DNA of 13,876 bases from an uncultured Subdoligranulum sp. (GCA_900551395.1 URVX01000012.1:1-13876); one strand, 5' to 3'; counted from the stretch's first letter, positions 1 through 6,017 are shown. The notes: generated from the letters alone by a model not told the origin. Translations and numbers: made by a program.

Positions 1-482
1 CGGATTTCGTGAAAACCCTGAGCATCATAGATTCGGTTAGCGAGGTGGACGATATTTCGCGCTGTTTCGTGTCAAGCTGGAAAACCCTTGCCGACTGCGG
101 AGACGGAGAAAAGTTTTTCTGGGGCATGGCGCCCAGCATTTACGGCAACAAGTTTATTGCCGAGAACAGGCAAATGCTTGAAAAGCGGGCTAAGGCGTGC
201 AAGCTTGTCGGAAAGGATTATTACGATGGTCAGAAAATATTGTACGACACGTTTTGCAACGACCTCGATTTCACCTCCGAGCTTAAAGAAATTCTTTGTC
301 CGACGCTTATTATATGCGGTGAAAACGATATATTGAAGCCGCCTGCCATGTCGATGATTATGCACAGAAACATCAAAGGCTCGGAGTACGTAGTGCTTCC
401 CGAGTGCGGACACGTCGCTATTTTCGAAAAGCCAAACGAGCTGGTTTCCGTCATACTCGGCTTTATTTTCAAAAACATCTGA
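1..482 (+). CDS. Alpha/beta hydrolase, C-terminal part (5' end outside window)
   Basis: The frame is open from base 3, so the gene starts upstream and the GTG at 9 is probably internal. About 160 residues are visible. The first part is helical and fits a cap (lid) domain. It is followed by the typical C-terminal half of an alpha/beta hydrolase: a strand and turn ICGENDILKP carrying the acid Asp, then PECGHVAIFEKP carrying the catalytic His near the end. The nucleophile elbow (G-x-S-x-G) would lie upstream, so substrate and exact family cannot be told. Such proteins are usually cytoplasmic esterases or lipases of the monoacylglycerol-lipase or C-C hydrolase type. No signal or membrane segment is seen in the visible part. 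The stop is followed directly by a decayed gene fragment. Confidence 0.8.
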   Translation, partial: DFVKTLSIIDSVSEVDDISRCFVSSWKTLADCGDGEKFFWGMAPSIYGNKFIAENRQMLEKRAKACKLVGKDYYDGQKILYDTFCNDLDFTSELKEILCPTLIICGENDILKPPAMSMIMHRNIKGSEYVVLPECGHVAIFEKPNELVSVILGFIFKNI

Positions 483-484
483 AT

Positions 485-894
485 TTACGTGAAAAGGACG
501 TCGTCGGTTTGTTCAATTCCGCAATTACCGACAAAATACTGTTGCCCGTATTTGATACGTCCGGCAACATAGTCGGGTATCGCGAAGTCGCAAACGTGCC
601 CAAACCTAACGGCGGCGGCGTTCAGAACAGCACGACAACGGTCGTATTGACTTTGGAAGACGCGAGCGACAATACTCCGATACGGTGCGACGATAACAGG
701 TGACAAACGGCAAATTCACTCCTACAGTTACGGAAATAGGCGGAGGCGTTTATGCTTTTGAGGTGGAATAGAATACGACCGCAACGGCAAGCGTGACTAA
801 GAGCGGATATACTGCAAAGTCAATCAATCTTACGAAGGCAAATACCGCTAAAACAGAGTATACGGTCACCGAAACGATGACCAAGAGCGCGTAA
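485..894 (+). pseudogene. Decayed C-terminal tail of a surface or secreted protein (carboxypeptidase-regulatory-like domain)
   Basis: Three short frames join into one sensible protein tail. Frame 2 reads ...TTTVVLTLEDASDNTPI up to 682. Skipping c683 gives GATIT in frame 3. Skipping g699 gives VTNGKFTPTVTEIGGGVY in frame 1, which reads through an in-frame TAG (769-771) to a TAA at 892-894. The rebuilt pattern (TPI-GATIT, NGK, GGGVYAFEV, SVTKSGYTAKSINL) is that of a carboxypeptidase-regulatory-like or Ig-like beta-sandwich unit, as used in bacterial cell-surface proteins. No start codon with a ribosome binding site, signal peptide or anchor is visible, so only the 3' end remains, abutting the hydrolase gene. 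Two single-base insertions 16 bases apart plus one nonsense codon indicate true decay rather than one sequencing error. The domain assignment is by pattern only. Confidence 0.65.
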
Positions 895-904
895 ATATCA
901 AGAG

Positions 905-934
905 TTAAAGGGGAGGCAAAAGTCTCCCCTTTAA
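905..934 (+). terminator. Hairpin after the decayed gene, terminator-like
   Basis: A perfect 11-bp stem (TTAAAGGGGAG at 905-915, CTCCCCTTTAA at 924-934) with an 8-base loop lies 10 bases after the TAA of the decayed surface-protein fragment. The T-run is short and lies inside the stem, so termination strength is uncertain. It also insulates the toxin-antitoxin promoter downstream. Confidence 0.55.
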
Positions 935-957
935 AGCACAAAATGGTATAAAAACGC

Positions 958-986
958 TTGACACTTCTCATAATATGTATTACAAT
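958..986 (+). promoter_or_regulatory. Sigma-A-type promoter of the toxin-antitoxin operon
   Basis: The -35 box TTGACA (958-963) is a perfect consensus, followed by a 17-bp spacer and the -10 box TACAAT (981-986). The expected transcription start falls near 993, inside a palindrome, and the antitoxin ATG follows at 1011. Confidence 0.85.
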
Positions 987-996
987 GTAATACATA
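974..996 (+). promoter_or_regulatory. Perfect palindromic operator over the -10 box
   Basis: The 11-bp arms TATGTATTACA (974-984) and TGTAATACATA (986-996) are exact reverse complements around a single central base. The palindrome covers the -10 box and the expected start of transcription. Ribbon-helix-helix antitoxins of the RelB type bind such palindromes as dimers and repress their own operon, more strongly with toxin bound. The position makes autoregulation very likely; binding itself is inferred. Confidence 0.8.
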
Positions 997-1010
997 AAAG
1001 AGGTGATTGT

Positions 1011-1238
1011 ATGACTAATATTTCTCTGAGAATACCGGAGGAAGAAAAAGAGCTGGTTGAGGCTTACGCCAGATTGCATGGTATGACCGTTTCGGAAGTT
1101 TTTCGTAAAGCTGCAATGGAAAAAATCGAGGATGAATACGATTTGACCATTTATGAAAAAGCCGTAAAGGAGTATGAAGCAGACGGAAAAATATCTTATT
1201 CTTTATCCGAAGCGAAAAAGGAATTGAAAATGGATTGA
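1011..1238 (+). CDS. RelB/DinJ-like ribbon-helix-helix antitoxin
   Basis: A 75-residue protein. Residues 3-8 (NISLRI) form the DNA-binding strand of a ribbon-helix-helix fold, followed by helices over about 10-45 (EEEKELVEAYARLHG, then TVSEVFRKAAMEKIEDEYD). The acidic and helical C-terminus (SYSLSEAKKELKMD) is where antitoxins of this type wrap around their toxin. The start at 1011 is chosen because AGGTGAT (1001-1007) sits directly upstream; an in-frame ATG at 975 lies inside the operator and before the expected transcription start. The gene overlaps the toxin start by one base (TGATG), so the two are translationally coupled, as is usual for RelBE-type modules. It should neutralise the toxin and repress the operon through the palindrome over the promoter. 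Family assignment is firm; the exact subfamily is not. Confidence 0.9.
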   Translation: MTNISLRIPEEEKELVEAYARLHGMTVSEVFRKAAMEKIEDEYDLTIYEKAVKEYEADGKISYSLSEAKKELKMD

Positions 1239-1495
1239 TGTACGAGGTCAGGTTAAGTAAAAGCGCTTTAAAGGATTTGCAGCGCTTGGACAAATTTACG
1301 CGAGCCATGCTTTTTAATTGGATTGAAAAGCGTTTGGACGGCTGTGAAAATCCTCGTGTACTCGGGAAAGCGTTGACGGCAAATCACAAAGGCAAGTGGA
1401 GATACCGTGTCGGGGATTGCCGAATAATTTGCAAAATAGACGATGGCGAAATCGTAATACTTGTCTTGGAAATAGGTCATCGTCGCGATATTTAA
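1238..1495 (+). CDS. RelE/ParE-superfamily toxin, lacking the usual last tyrosine
   Basis: An 85-residue protein with the RelE/ParE fold: YEVRLSKSALKDL at the N-terminus, a two-helix hairpin over about 15-40, and the diagnostic beta-sheet WRYRVGDCRIICKIDD...VLEIGHRRDI at the C-terminus. RelE toxins of this branch cut mRNA in the ribosomal A site. The chosen ATG overlaps the antitoxin stop by one base; a TTG one codon earlier is less likely. Related toxins usually continue GHRRDIY or GHRREVY, and that Tyr corresponds to a catalytic residue in E. coli RelE. Here the codon in that place is TAA, so the protein ends at Ile. The basic residues of the sheet are kept. The toxin may be weakened, or may belong to a branch that does not need the Tyr. 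Confidence 0.88.
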   Translation: MYEVRLSKSALKDLQRLDKFTRAMLFNWIEKRLDGCENPRVLGKALTANHKGKWRYRVGDCRIICKIDDGEIVILVLEIGHRRDI

Positions 1496-1506
1496 GTTTA
1501 ACTTTA

Positions 1507-1533
1507 AAACAGTCGCAAGCCGGCTGTTTTTTT
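1507..1533 (+). terminator. Intrinsic terminator of the toxin-antitoxin operon
   Basis: The arms AACAGTCG and CGGCTGTT pair with one G-U wobble around a 5-base loop and are followed by a T run ending at 1533. It starts about 11 bases after the toxin stop and closes the two-gene operon. Confidence 0.8.
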
Positions 1534-1559
1534 ATGCAGAAAAAAAGGAAAAGAAAAAA

Positions 1560-1909
1560 ATGGAAATGGTGACGCAGGACTTGATAAAAACGGTGACGGG
1601 AATAGACGTAAAAGAGCGGCTCAACGCTCCCGCAAACGAGGTTGCCGACCACCGGATTCGCCGTCAGGAAAACATAATTTTGCAGCACATTGCAAAATAC
1701 CGTTACGGAGGCATGAAAACGTTAACCGTATGCTTAATAATGATTGCGCCGGAAAAATAATATGCGACGCCGTTATTGAGCAGGCGCTATAGATTTTCGC
1801 CATCATATTGGGGGACCCTGCTTTGTTGATGGGCATAACCGGGAAGACCGGAGAAATTCGGGCGGAAAGTAAAGATGCCATAATGGGGTGGCGTCCTTTT
1901 CACGTATAA
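1560..1909 (+). pseudogene. Decayed small gene of unknown function
   Basis: An ORF starts at ATG 1560 after a purine-rich stretch containing AAGGAAAAG and reads MEMVTQDLIKTVTG... to about 1710 in one frame (...QHIAKYRYGG). There the sense appears to continue in another frame as HENVNRMLNNDCAGKII, runs into a TAG at 1790-1792, and continues as IFAIILGDPALLMGITGKTG to GWRPFHV with a TAA at 1907-1909. Joined this way the product would be about 116 residues, soluble, with no signal peptide. I do not recognise the family. It could also be two unrelated small ORFs. The frameshift and the stop codon suggest erosion, as in the surface-protein remnant on the other side of the toxin-antitoxin pair. No other gene is visible between 1534 and 1937. 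Confidence 0.4.
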
Positions 1910-1937
1910 AAAAAATTTCAATACGCACAACTAAACT

Positions 1938-2771
1938 ATGAAAAGAGTGTTTGTGCTTCTGTTGTGCGCGTTTACGGCTTTTGCGGCTTGTTTTTTTGTC
2001 ATGCCCGATGTACGCGCGTCTCAGAACGGCGGAAAAAATCTCGCAGTGATTATGTATCACAACACCGTGCCCGACAGCTACAAGGCGTCAACCTACGTTA
2101 TACGCGCGGGGAGTCTCGAAAGCGATTTTAAATTTCTCAAGGAAAACGGCTACAATGTACTGAGCGCGTCCGTAGTTATAGACAGCGTGAAAAACGGAAT
2201 TGCCCTGCCCGAAAAAAGCGTTATGCTTACTTTTGACGACGGATATTATTTCAACAAAACTTATGCCATGCCTCTGCTGGAAAAATACAAATTTCCGGCG
2301 CTTTTCGCGATTGTGGGGGAGTATACGAAGCTGAACAAGAACAACCCTAAGGTGAGCAAGACTTACACTTATTTCGACTTCGAGGACGTTGCGGAAATAA
2401 ATCGAAGCAAATATGTAGAAATCGCCGCCCATTCATACAATCTGCATCATTTCGGCGCGCGGCAAGGCGTGAAGATAAAAAAATACGAGGACAAGGATGC
2501 TTACCGCGAAATGTTTGAAAAGGATACCAGACTGCTGGAAAAGGGGCTTAGGGGGGCAGGCGTCAAGCCGCGCGTCTATGCCTATCCGTTTGGAGCATAC
2601 TGCGCGGAAAGCGAGCAGGTCATAAAGCGTCTAGGATATGAAATGAGTCTGACCTGCAACGAGGGGATAAACTGCGTCAAATCGCCACAAAATCTGTTTC
2701 TGCTCAAACGTCTTAACCGAAGCGGCACCGGTCCGTCGGTGGCGTCTATGTTTGCGAAATACGGCTATTGA
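1938..2771 (+). CDS. Secreted polysaccharide deacetylase (CE4 / NodB-like)
   Basis: 277 residues. A signal peptide (basic MKR, hydrophobic core to about residue 23, possible cleavage near 27) shows export. The NodB fold follows: MYH at 39-41, motif 1 TFDDGY at 98-103 with the base Asp100 and metal-binding Asp101, motif 2 AAHSYNLHH with metal ligands His165 and His170, and motif 3 YAYPFGAY at about 214-221. All metal and catalytic positions seen in the PgaB/IcaB-like branch are present, so it is expected to be active. It probably removes acetyl groups from N-acetylglucosamine of peptidoglycan or an exopolysaccharide outside the membrane. No good Shine-Dalgarno sequence precedes the ATG. Its stop is separated by one base from the stop of the convergent gene, leaving no room for a terminator between them. 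Confidence 0.88.
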   Translation: MKRVFVLLLCAFTAFAACFFVMPDVRASQNGGKNLAVIMYHNTVPDSYKASTYVIRAGSLESDFKFLKENGYNVLSASVVIDSVKNGIALPEKSVMLTFDDGYYFNKTYAMPLLEKYKFPALFAIVGEYTKLNKNNPKVSKTYTYFDFEDVAEINRSKYVEIAAHSYNLHHFGARQGVKIKKYEDKDAYREMFEKDTRLLEKGLRGAGVKPRVYAYPFGAYCAESEQVIKRLGYEMSLTCNEGINCVKSPQNLFLLKRLNRSGTGPSVASMFAKYGY

Positions 2772-2772
2772 T

Positions 2773-3558
2773 TCAGATGGACATTAGATCGGTGTCGGGA
2801 TTGAATCGTTTGTTGAATTTTGAATATATCGCGAGAACCAGCATAACGGAGGCTATTATCAGATTGTAAAGTGGAAAAAAAGTGATTTGCGCCAGCAGCG
2901 CGAGAAAAACGGCGTTCCAGAAATAATAGGGGAAGCGTTTTTTGTTAAGAGCGAAATACAAAATTTTCGATGCGGTCTTTTTTATGCTTTCGGCGTCCTT
3001 AAGCTCGGGAAGAGTGCCGTGTTTTTTGAGAAAACGGTAGGTTTCGTTTATTTCCGCGAGGCAAATTTCTTTTTTTACGATTTTGCACAGCTCTTTTGCC
3101 GACGCGTCAAAATCGGCGCAGAAAACGTAAAGCTTGGGGCAGTCGTAGTGAGCCGCAAGCTTTAAGGGCGCGACAATGTCCTGATCAGTCAGCTTCTTGA
3201 AAGAAAAATTGACATGCACGAAAATACCGTCATCCTTTTTTGCTACGAAGCTGCGTGAGTTGACGCTGTCCACTCTGTAACCGTTTTTTCTGAAGGTTTC
3301 CTCGAAAACGTCGGGAGAATCGCTGTCCATTATCAGCTTGAGCTTCAAAGCTGCGACCTTTTTTTTGTCCTCCTTCTTTTTTTCTTTGCGGGTTTTGTTG
3401 GAGCCGCTTATCCAGAAAAGCACGACTCCGACAACAAAAGCCAGTCCGATTCCCGCAACGTAGGCAACCCACAGTATTTTGACGTAATAGTAGGTCCATG
3501 TAAAGACCAGCCCGAAAACGCCCGATGAGATAAGTATAATATTGATAAAACGGGACAT
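2773..3558 (-). CDS. Membrane protein with a soluble domain resembling a degenerate Mrr-type nuclease fold
   Basis: 261 residues. Two N-terminal membrane helices (about 5-24 and 29-51) are followed by a strongly basic linker (KTRKEKKKEDKKK), a soluble domain over about 66-200, and two C-terminal helices (about 213-250). The soluble part has the order of an Mrr-like PD-(D/E)xK fold: a helix, NGYRVDS, KKDDGIFVHVNFSFKKL where the D...(D/E)xK strand would be, then LYVFCADFDASAKELCK and a short strand ICLAEINETYRFL, as in Mrr proteins (FTTSxFSxxAxE... LIDxxxL). The Q/E-x-K pair is not kept, so no nuclease activity is expected; this relationship is an inference. AGAGG lies 6 bases before the ATG. 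The nadD promoter lies in the divergent intergenic gap. Function unknown. Confidence 0.75.
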   Translation of the reverse strand: MSRFINIILISSGVFGLVFTWTYYYVKILWVAYVAGIGLAFVVGVVLFWISGSNKTRKEKKKEDKKKVAALKLKLIMDSDSPDVFEETFRKNGYRVDSVNSRSFVAKKDDGIFVHVNFSFKKLTDQDIVAPLKLAAHYDCPKLYVFCADFDASAKELCKIVKKEICLAEINETYRFLKKHGTLPELKDAESIKKTASKILYFALNKKRFPYYFWNAVFLALLAQITFFPLYNLIIASVMLVLAIYSKFNKRFNPDTDLMSI

Positions 3559-3593
3559 AAAAAACCTCTTGTATGATTATTGCCAAATTACGC

Positions 3594-3622
3594 TTAACAA
3601 AACGGACTTTTTGGGCTATAAT
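3594..3622 (+). promoter_or_regulatory. Promoter of nadD-yqeK, giving a nearly leaderless transcript
   Basis: The -35 box TTAACA (3594-3599), a 17-bp spacer and a perfect -10 box TATAAT (3617-3622) lie directly before the nadD ATG at 3630. The expected transcription start (about 7 bases after the -10 box) coincides with the start codon. No Shine-Dalgarno sequence is present before the ATG. Confidence 0.75.
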
Positions 3623-3629
3623 ATAATAA

Positions 3630-4772
3630 ATGAGAACGGCAGTCATCGGAGGGACCTTTTCTCCCCCGCACAACGGACATATTGAGCTTGCAATAGGCGC
3701 GCGCGACGGACTTGAAGCGGACAGAGTTCTGATTATGCCGAACTCCTCCCCGCCGCACAAGTTTTGCGGCGTGTCCAAACAGGACAGGGGGGAAATGACG
3801 CGTCTTGCCTTCGAAAAGGTGGACAAAGTGAGCCTGGACGACACCGAGCTTAAGGGCGGCGGAAAGAGCTATACTTACGAGACTATGGCAAAGCTAAAGG
3901 CCGTTTATCCCGACGACGACCTGATTTTCGTTATCGGGGGGGACAGTCTCAGGGATTTTACCAACTGGCGTTTTCCCGAAAAAATTTTGAAACATTGGCG
4001 TCTTGCAGTAGCCGCCAGAAGGCGAATAAATATTCCGGAGCAAATCAGGCACACGGAGGAAATCTTCCGAACAAAAATAGAGCTTGTGCAAATGCCGATA
4101 TGCGATGTTTCTTCTACGCTTGTGAGGGTAAACTACAATTTCGGCTTTGACAATTCGGAGCTTGTGCCTCATTCGGTTGACGAGTATATAAAAACAAAAG
4201 GACTTTATTGCGATTTCAAGCCGATGACGGAAAAGCTGTCTCGCCTGCAAAGCAGGGAAAGATTTCTGCACACCTACAATGTGGTGCTTGCGGGACTGGA
4301 AATAGCCAGAAAAACCGATTTGGACGAAAGGGATGTGTTCGTTGCCTGCCTGCTTCATGACTGCGCAAAAAATATTCCTTTTTCGAGGTGGAAGCATTAC
4401 GGCTTCGACAACCCGGAAAAGCTGCTTCCGCCAATAGTGCACTGCGGCTTGGGCGTAAAGGTGGCCGAGCGCGAGTTTGGAGTGACGGAGGGCAAAATTC
4501 TCGACGCCATACGCTTTCACACTACCTGCCGTCCGGCAATGACGCAGCTCGACAAGCTTGTTTTCGTTGCCGACAAGGTGGAGCTTACCAGAAGCTATCC
4601 GGAGCTTGAATCCAATTATCGCCTTGCCTTGAGCGACCTGGACGAAGCATTCGTCACCGTTCTGAGCCAGACCTACCGCATAGCCTGCATGAAGCACGGA
4701 GAGCATAACGTGGACGAGATGACGCGCAGGGCGATGGAATATTATCATTGCAATAAAAAACAGGAGAAATAA
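3630..4772 (+). CDS. nadD: Fused nicotinate-nucleotide adenylyltransferase (NadD) and YqeK HD-domain phosphohydrolase
   Basis: 380 residues, about the sum of the two usual proteins. Residues 1-195 are NadD: the nucleotide-binding motif GGTFSPPHNGH at 7-17, VIGGDSLRDFTNW, and the conserved SSTLVR near 175. NadD adenylates nicotinate mononucleotide to deamido-NAD in NAD synthesis. Residues from about 199 are YqeK: RFLHTYNV, the HD pair in LLHDCAKN, IVHCGLG, IRFHTT and FVADKVE, the metal ligands of a di-iron HD phosphohydrolase; B. subtilis YqeK is known to split diadenosine tetraphosphate symmetrically. In many Bacillota the two are adjacent separate genes in this same order, before rsfS. The start is fixed by the NadD motif beginning at residue 7. 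The stop touches the rsfS ATG. Both halves keep their key residues, so both should be active. Confidence 0.93.
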   Translation: MRTAVIGGTFSPPHNGHIELAIGARDGLEADRVLIMPNSSPPHKFCGVSKQDRGEMTRLAFEKVDKVSLDDTELKGGGKSYTYETMAKLKAVYPDDDLIFVIGGDSLRDFTNWRFPEKILKHWRLAVAARRRINIPEQIRHTEEIFRTKIELVQMPICDVSSTLVRVNYNFGFDNSELVPHSVDEYIKTKGLYCDFKPMTEKLSRLQSRERFLHTYNVVLAGLEIARKTDLDERDVFVACLLHDCAKNIPFSRWKHYGFDNPEKLLPPIVHCGLGVKVAEREFGVTEGKILDAIRFHTTCRPAMTQLDKLVFVADKVELTRSYPELESNYRLALSDLDEAFVTVLSQTYRIACMKHGEHNVDEMTRRAMEYYHCNKKQEK

Positions 4773-5126
4773 ATGGAACTTAACGACAAACAAATAGTTG
4801 AACTTGCCTGCAAAACGCTTGCGGAAAAAAAGGCGGTGGATATCAAAATCATCGAGGTTGTCGGCATGACGGACATAACCGATTATTTTATCGTGTGCAG
4901 CGGCAGGAGTATGCCGCAGGTCAAGGCGCTGTGCGAAAACCTCGAGGAAAAAATGGAGGAGAACGGCGTTTTCGCCCGCAGGAAGGAGGGCGCGGAAACA
5001 GGACGGTGGATTGTTATCGACTATCTGAACGTAGTCGTGCATATATTTCATCACGAGACGCGGGAGTTTTATCAGCTCGACAAGCTGTGGAACAACGGCA
5101 ACAACGTCGTCGATTACAGAGATTGA
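4773..5126 (+). CDS. rsfS: Ribosomal silencing factor RsfS
   Basis: 117 residues, the usual length for RsfS (formerly Iojap/YbeB). Conserved blocks are ADIxxIDVxxxTDITDYFIV-like (here IIEVVGMTDITDYFIVCSG), the central RKEGAETGRWIVIDY and the C-terminal VVVHIFHHETREFYQLDKLW. RsfS binds ribosomal protein uL14 on the large subunit and blocks joining of the subunits when nutrients are scarce. The ATG follows the nadD-yqeK TAA with no gap, and AGGAGA lies within the end of the upstream gene, so the two are co-transcribed and probably translationally coupled. The order nadD-yqeK-rsfS is a classic Bacillota arrangement. Confidence 0.95.
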   Translation: MELNDKQIVELACKTLAEKKAVDIKIIEVVGMTDITDYFIVCSGRSMPQVKALCENLEEKMEENGVFARRKEGAETGRWIVIDYLNVVVHIFHHETREFYQLDKLWNNGNNVVDYRD

Positions 5127-5138
5127 TTCATTAAAGAA

Positions 5139-5166
5139 AAATGCGCCGAAACTTTTCGGCGCATTT
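5139..5166 (+). terminator. Bidirectional intrinsic terminator between rsfS and the convergent YhcN-like gene
   Basis: A long perfect stem (AAATGCGCCGAAA at 5139-5151 and TTTCGGCGCATTT at 5154-5166, the innermost pairs opening into the loop). A-rich sequence on the left gives a U-run for minus-strand transcripts, and T-rich sequence on the right serves the plus strand. Confidence 0.85.
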
Positions 5167-5176
5167 CATTTAACCT

Positions 5177-5641
5177 TTAATATTGTTTTGCAACGGGTGG
5201 CTTTACCTTGTCGCGACCGTGCTCGGGCGCGGGTGCGGGGCGGGTTTGCATTTCGAGGTCAAAAGGCAAATCTATTTCGTCAAGGGATTTTCCTTTTTCC
5301 AACAATCTGTTGATGCGGTCCAATGTCCTGAACGCTTTGAGCGAGGTCGTGAGCTTTACGTTTGTATATTGCGGAAAGGCTTCCTTTATTTTTGTTTCCG
5401 ATATTTTTGAAAGCTCGGTTTCAAAGCTCTTGAGGTAAACGCCTTTGGTTCTCACGGCGACAAGCACGCAGTCTCCGTAAGCGAATGCTCTGCTGTCTCC
5501 CACTCCGTCTATTGTGTTTACTATTTCTCTTATTTTCTCGTTGTCGTTAGGTTGTGTTTCCTCCGCGGCGAAAACGGGCAGACAGAGGCAAATCAATGCG
5601 AGCGCAAGCGCCGCTATTGCAAAAATTCCGTATTTTTTCAA
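5177..5641 (-). CDS. Secreted YhcN/YlaJ-like sporulation protein
   Basis: 154 residues. The N-terminal signal peptide (MKKYG, then a hydrophobic core to about residue 23, AxA-like site VFAAEE) points to export across the membrane. There is no clear lipobox with a Cys directly at the cleavage site. The region over about 36-128 has the YhcN/YlaJ pattern: IREIVNTIDGVGDSRAFAYG, VLVAVRTKG, a helix with repeated charged residues, FPQYTNVKLTTSLKAFRTLDRI and a following helix. YhcN and YlaJ are linked to spores and germination in Bacillus. The last 25 residues are Pro-rich and basic. The start is TTG at 5641-5639, supported by AAGGAGG eight bases upstream. It ends ten bases from a strong bidirectional terminator. 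Role in this organism is inferred from the family. Confidence 0.7.
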   Translation of the reverse strand: MKKYGIFAIAALALALICLCLPVFAAEETQPNDNEKIREIVNTIDGVGDSRAFAYGDCVLVAVRTKGVYLKSFETELSKISETKIKEAFPQYTNVKLTTSLKAFRTLDRINRLLEKGKSLDEIDLPFDLEMQTRPAPAPEHGRDKVKPPVAKQY

Positions 5642-5777
5642 AATTCGAACCTCCTTTTTGTTTTAATGTGCGTAAAACAACAAGAAGTTATTCATATCCG
5701 CCAAAAACAACAAATTTCGCGTGCTGCGGTATTTTAAAATGCAGATGTGGAAAGCTTCATACGAGGAGGATTTCGAT

Positions 5778-5984
5778 ATGGAATTTTTGCCTATAATCAT
5801 TATTTCGAGCATAGGGCTTTCGCTGTGCGTAAGCTATTTGTTGTATCACGCGGTCGGTTTTTTCCGCAGACGACGCAAATCGCCCGTTATCAAGGAAGAG
5901 GACGTTTATGTTTATTGTGACGAACAGGAGAACGGAGACAGCCTGATTATCAATCTGCAGAATATAAACGACAGCGATTATTAA
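5778..5984 (+). CDS. Small single-pass membrane protein, unknown function
   Basis: 68 residues from the ATG at 5778, chosen because GGAGG lies 8 bases upstream; an in-frame ATG at 5721 has no such site and would add an unlikely polar stretch. One hydrophobic helix spans about residues 3-27 (FLPIIIISSIGLSLCVSYLL), followed by the stop-transfer sequence FRRRRK, which puts the acidic tail (EEDVYVYCDEQENGD...NINDSDY) in the cytoplasm. The gene is divergent from the YhcN-like sporulation gene with 136 bases between them, so they may share control. I do not recognise a family. The tail, rich in Asp, Glu and Asn, could serve as a protein-binding segment. Confidence 0.65.
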   Translation: MEFLPIIIISSIGLSLCVSYLLYHAVGFFRRRRKSPVIKEEDVYVYCDEQENGDSLIINLQNINDSDY

Positions 5985-6017
5985 GGTTATCTTTTTACTG
6001 ATTTGTTACCAATTCGG

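Noticed and set aside
975..1010. Longer antitoxin starting at ATG 975
   Set aside because: This start lies inside the operator and before the expected transcription start; ATG 1011 has AGGTGAT directly upstream.
2760..2815. Terminator between the deacetylase and the convergent membrane protein
   Set aside because: Only a 6-base inverted repeat (GATTCA, TGAATC) about 30 bases apart and no T-run; too weak to call.
3894..5054. Long antisense frame opposite nadD-yqeK and rsfS
   Set aside because: The product is a His-, Arg- and Phe-rich shadow of well-conserved genes, without motifs or a ribosome binding site.
5642..5777. Sigma-F/G-type promoter for the YhcN-like gene
   Set aside because: A GAATA and a CATTAAA element exist on the minus strand, but their spacing is about two bases too long, so I do not claim it.
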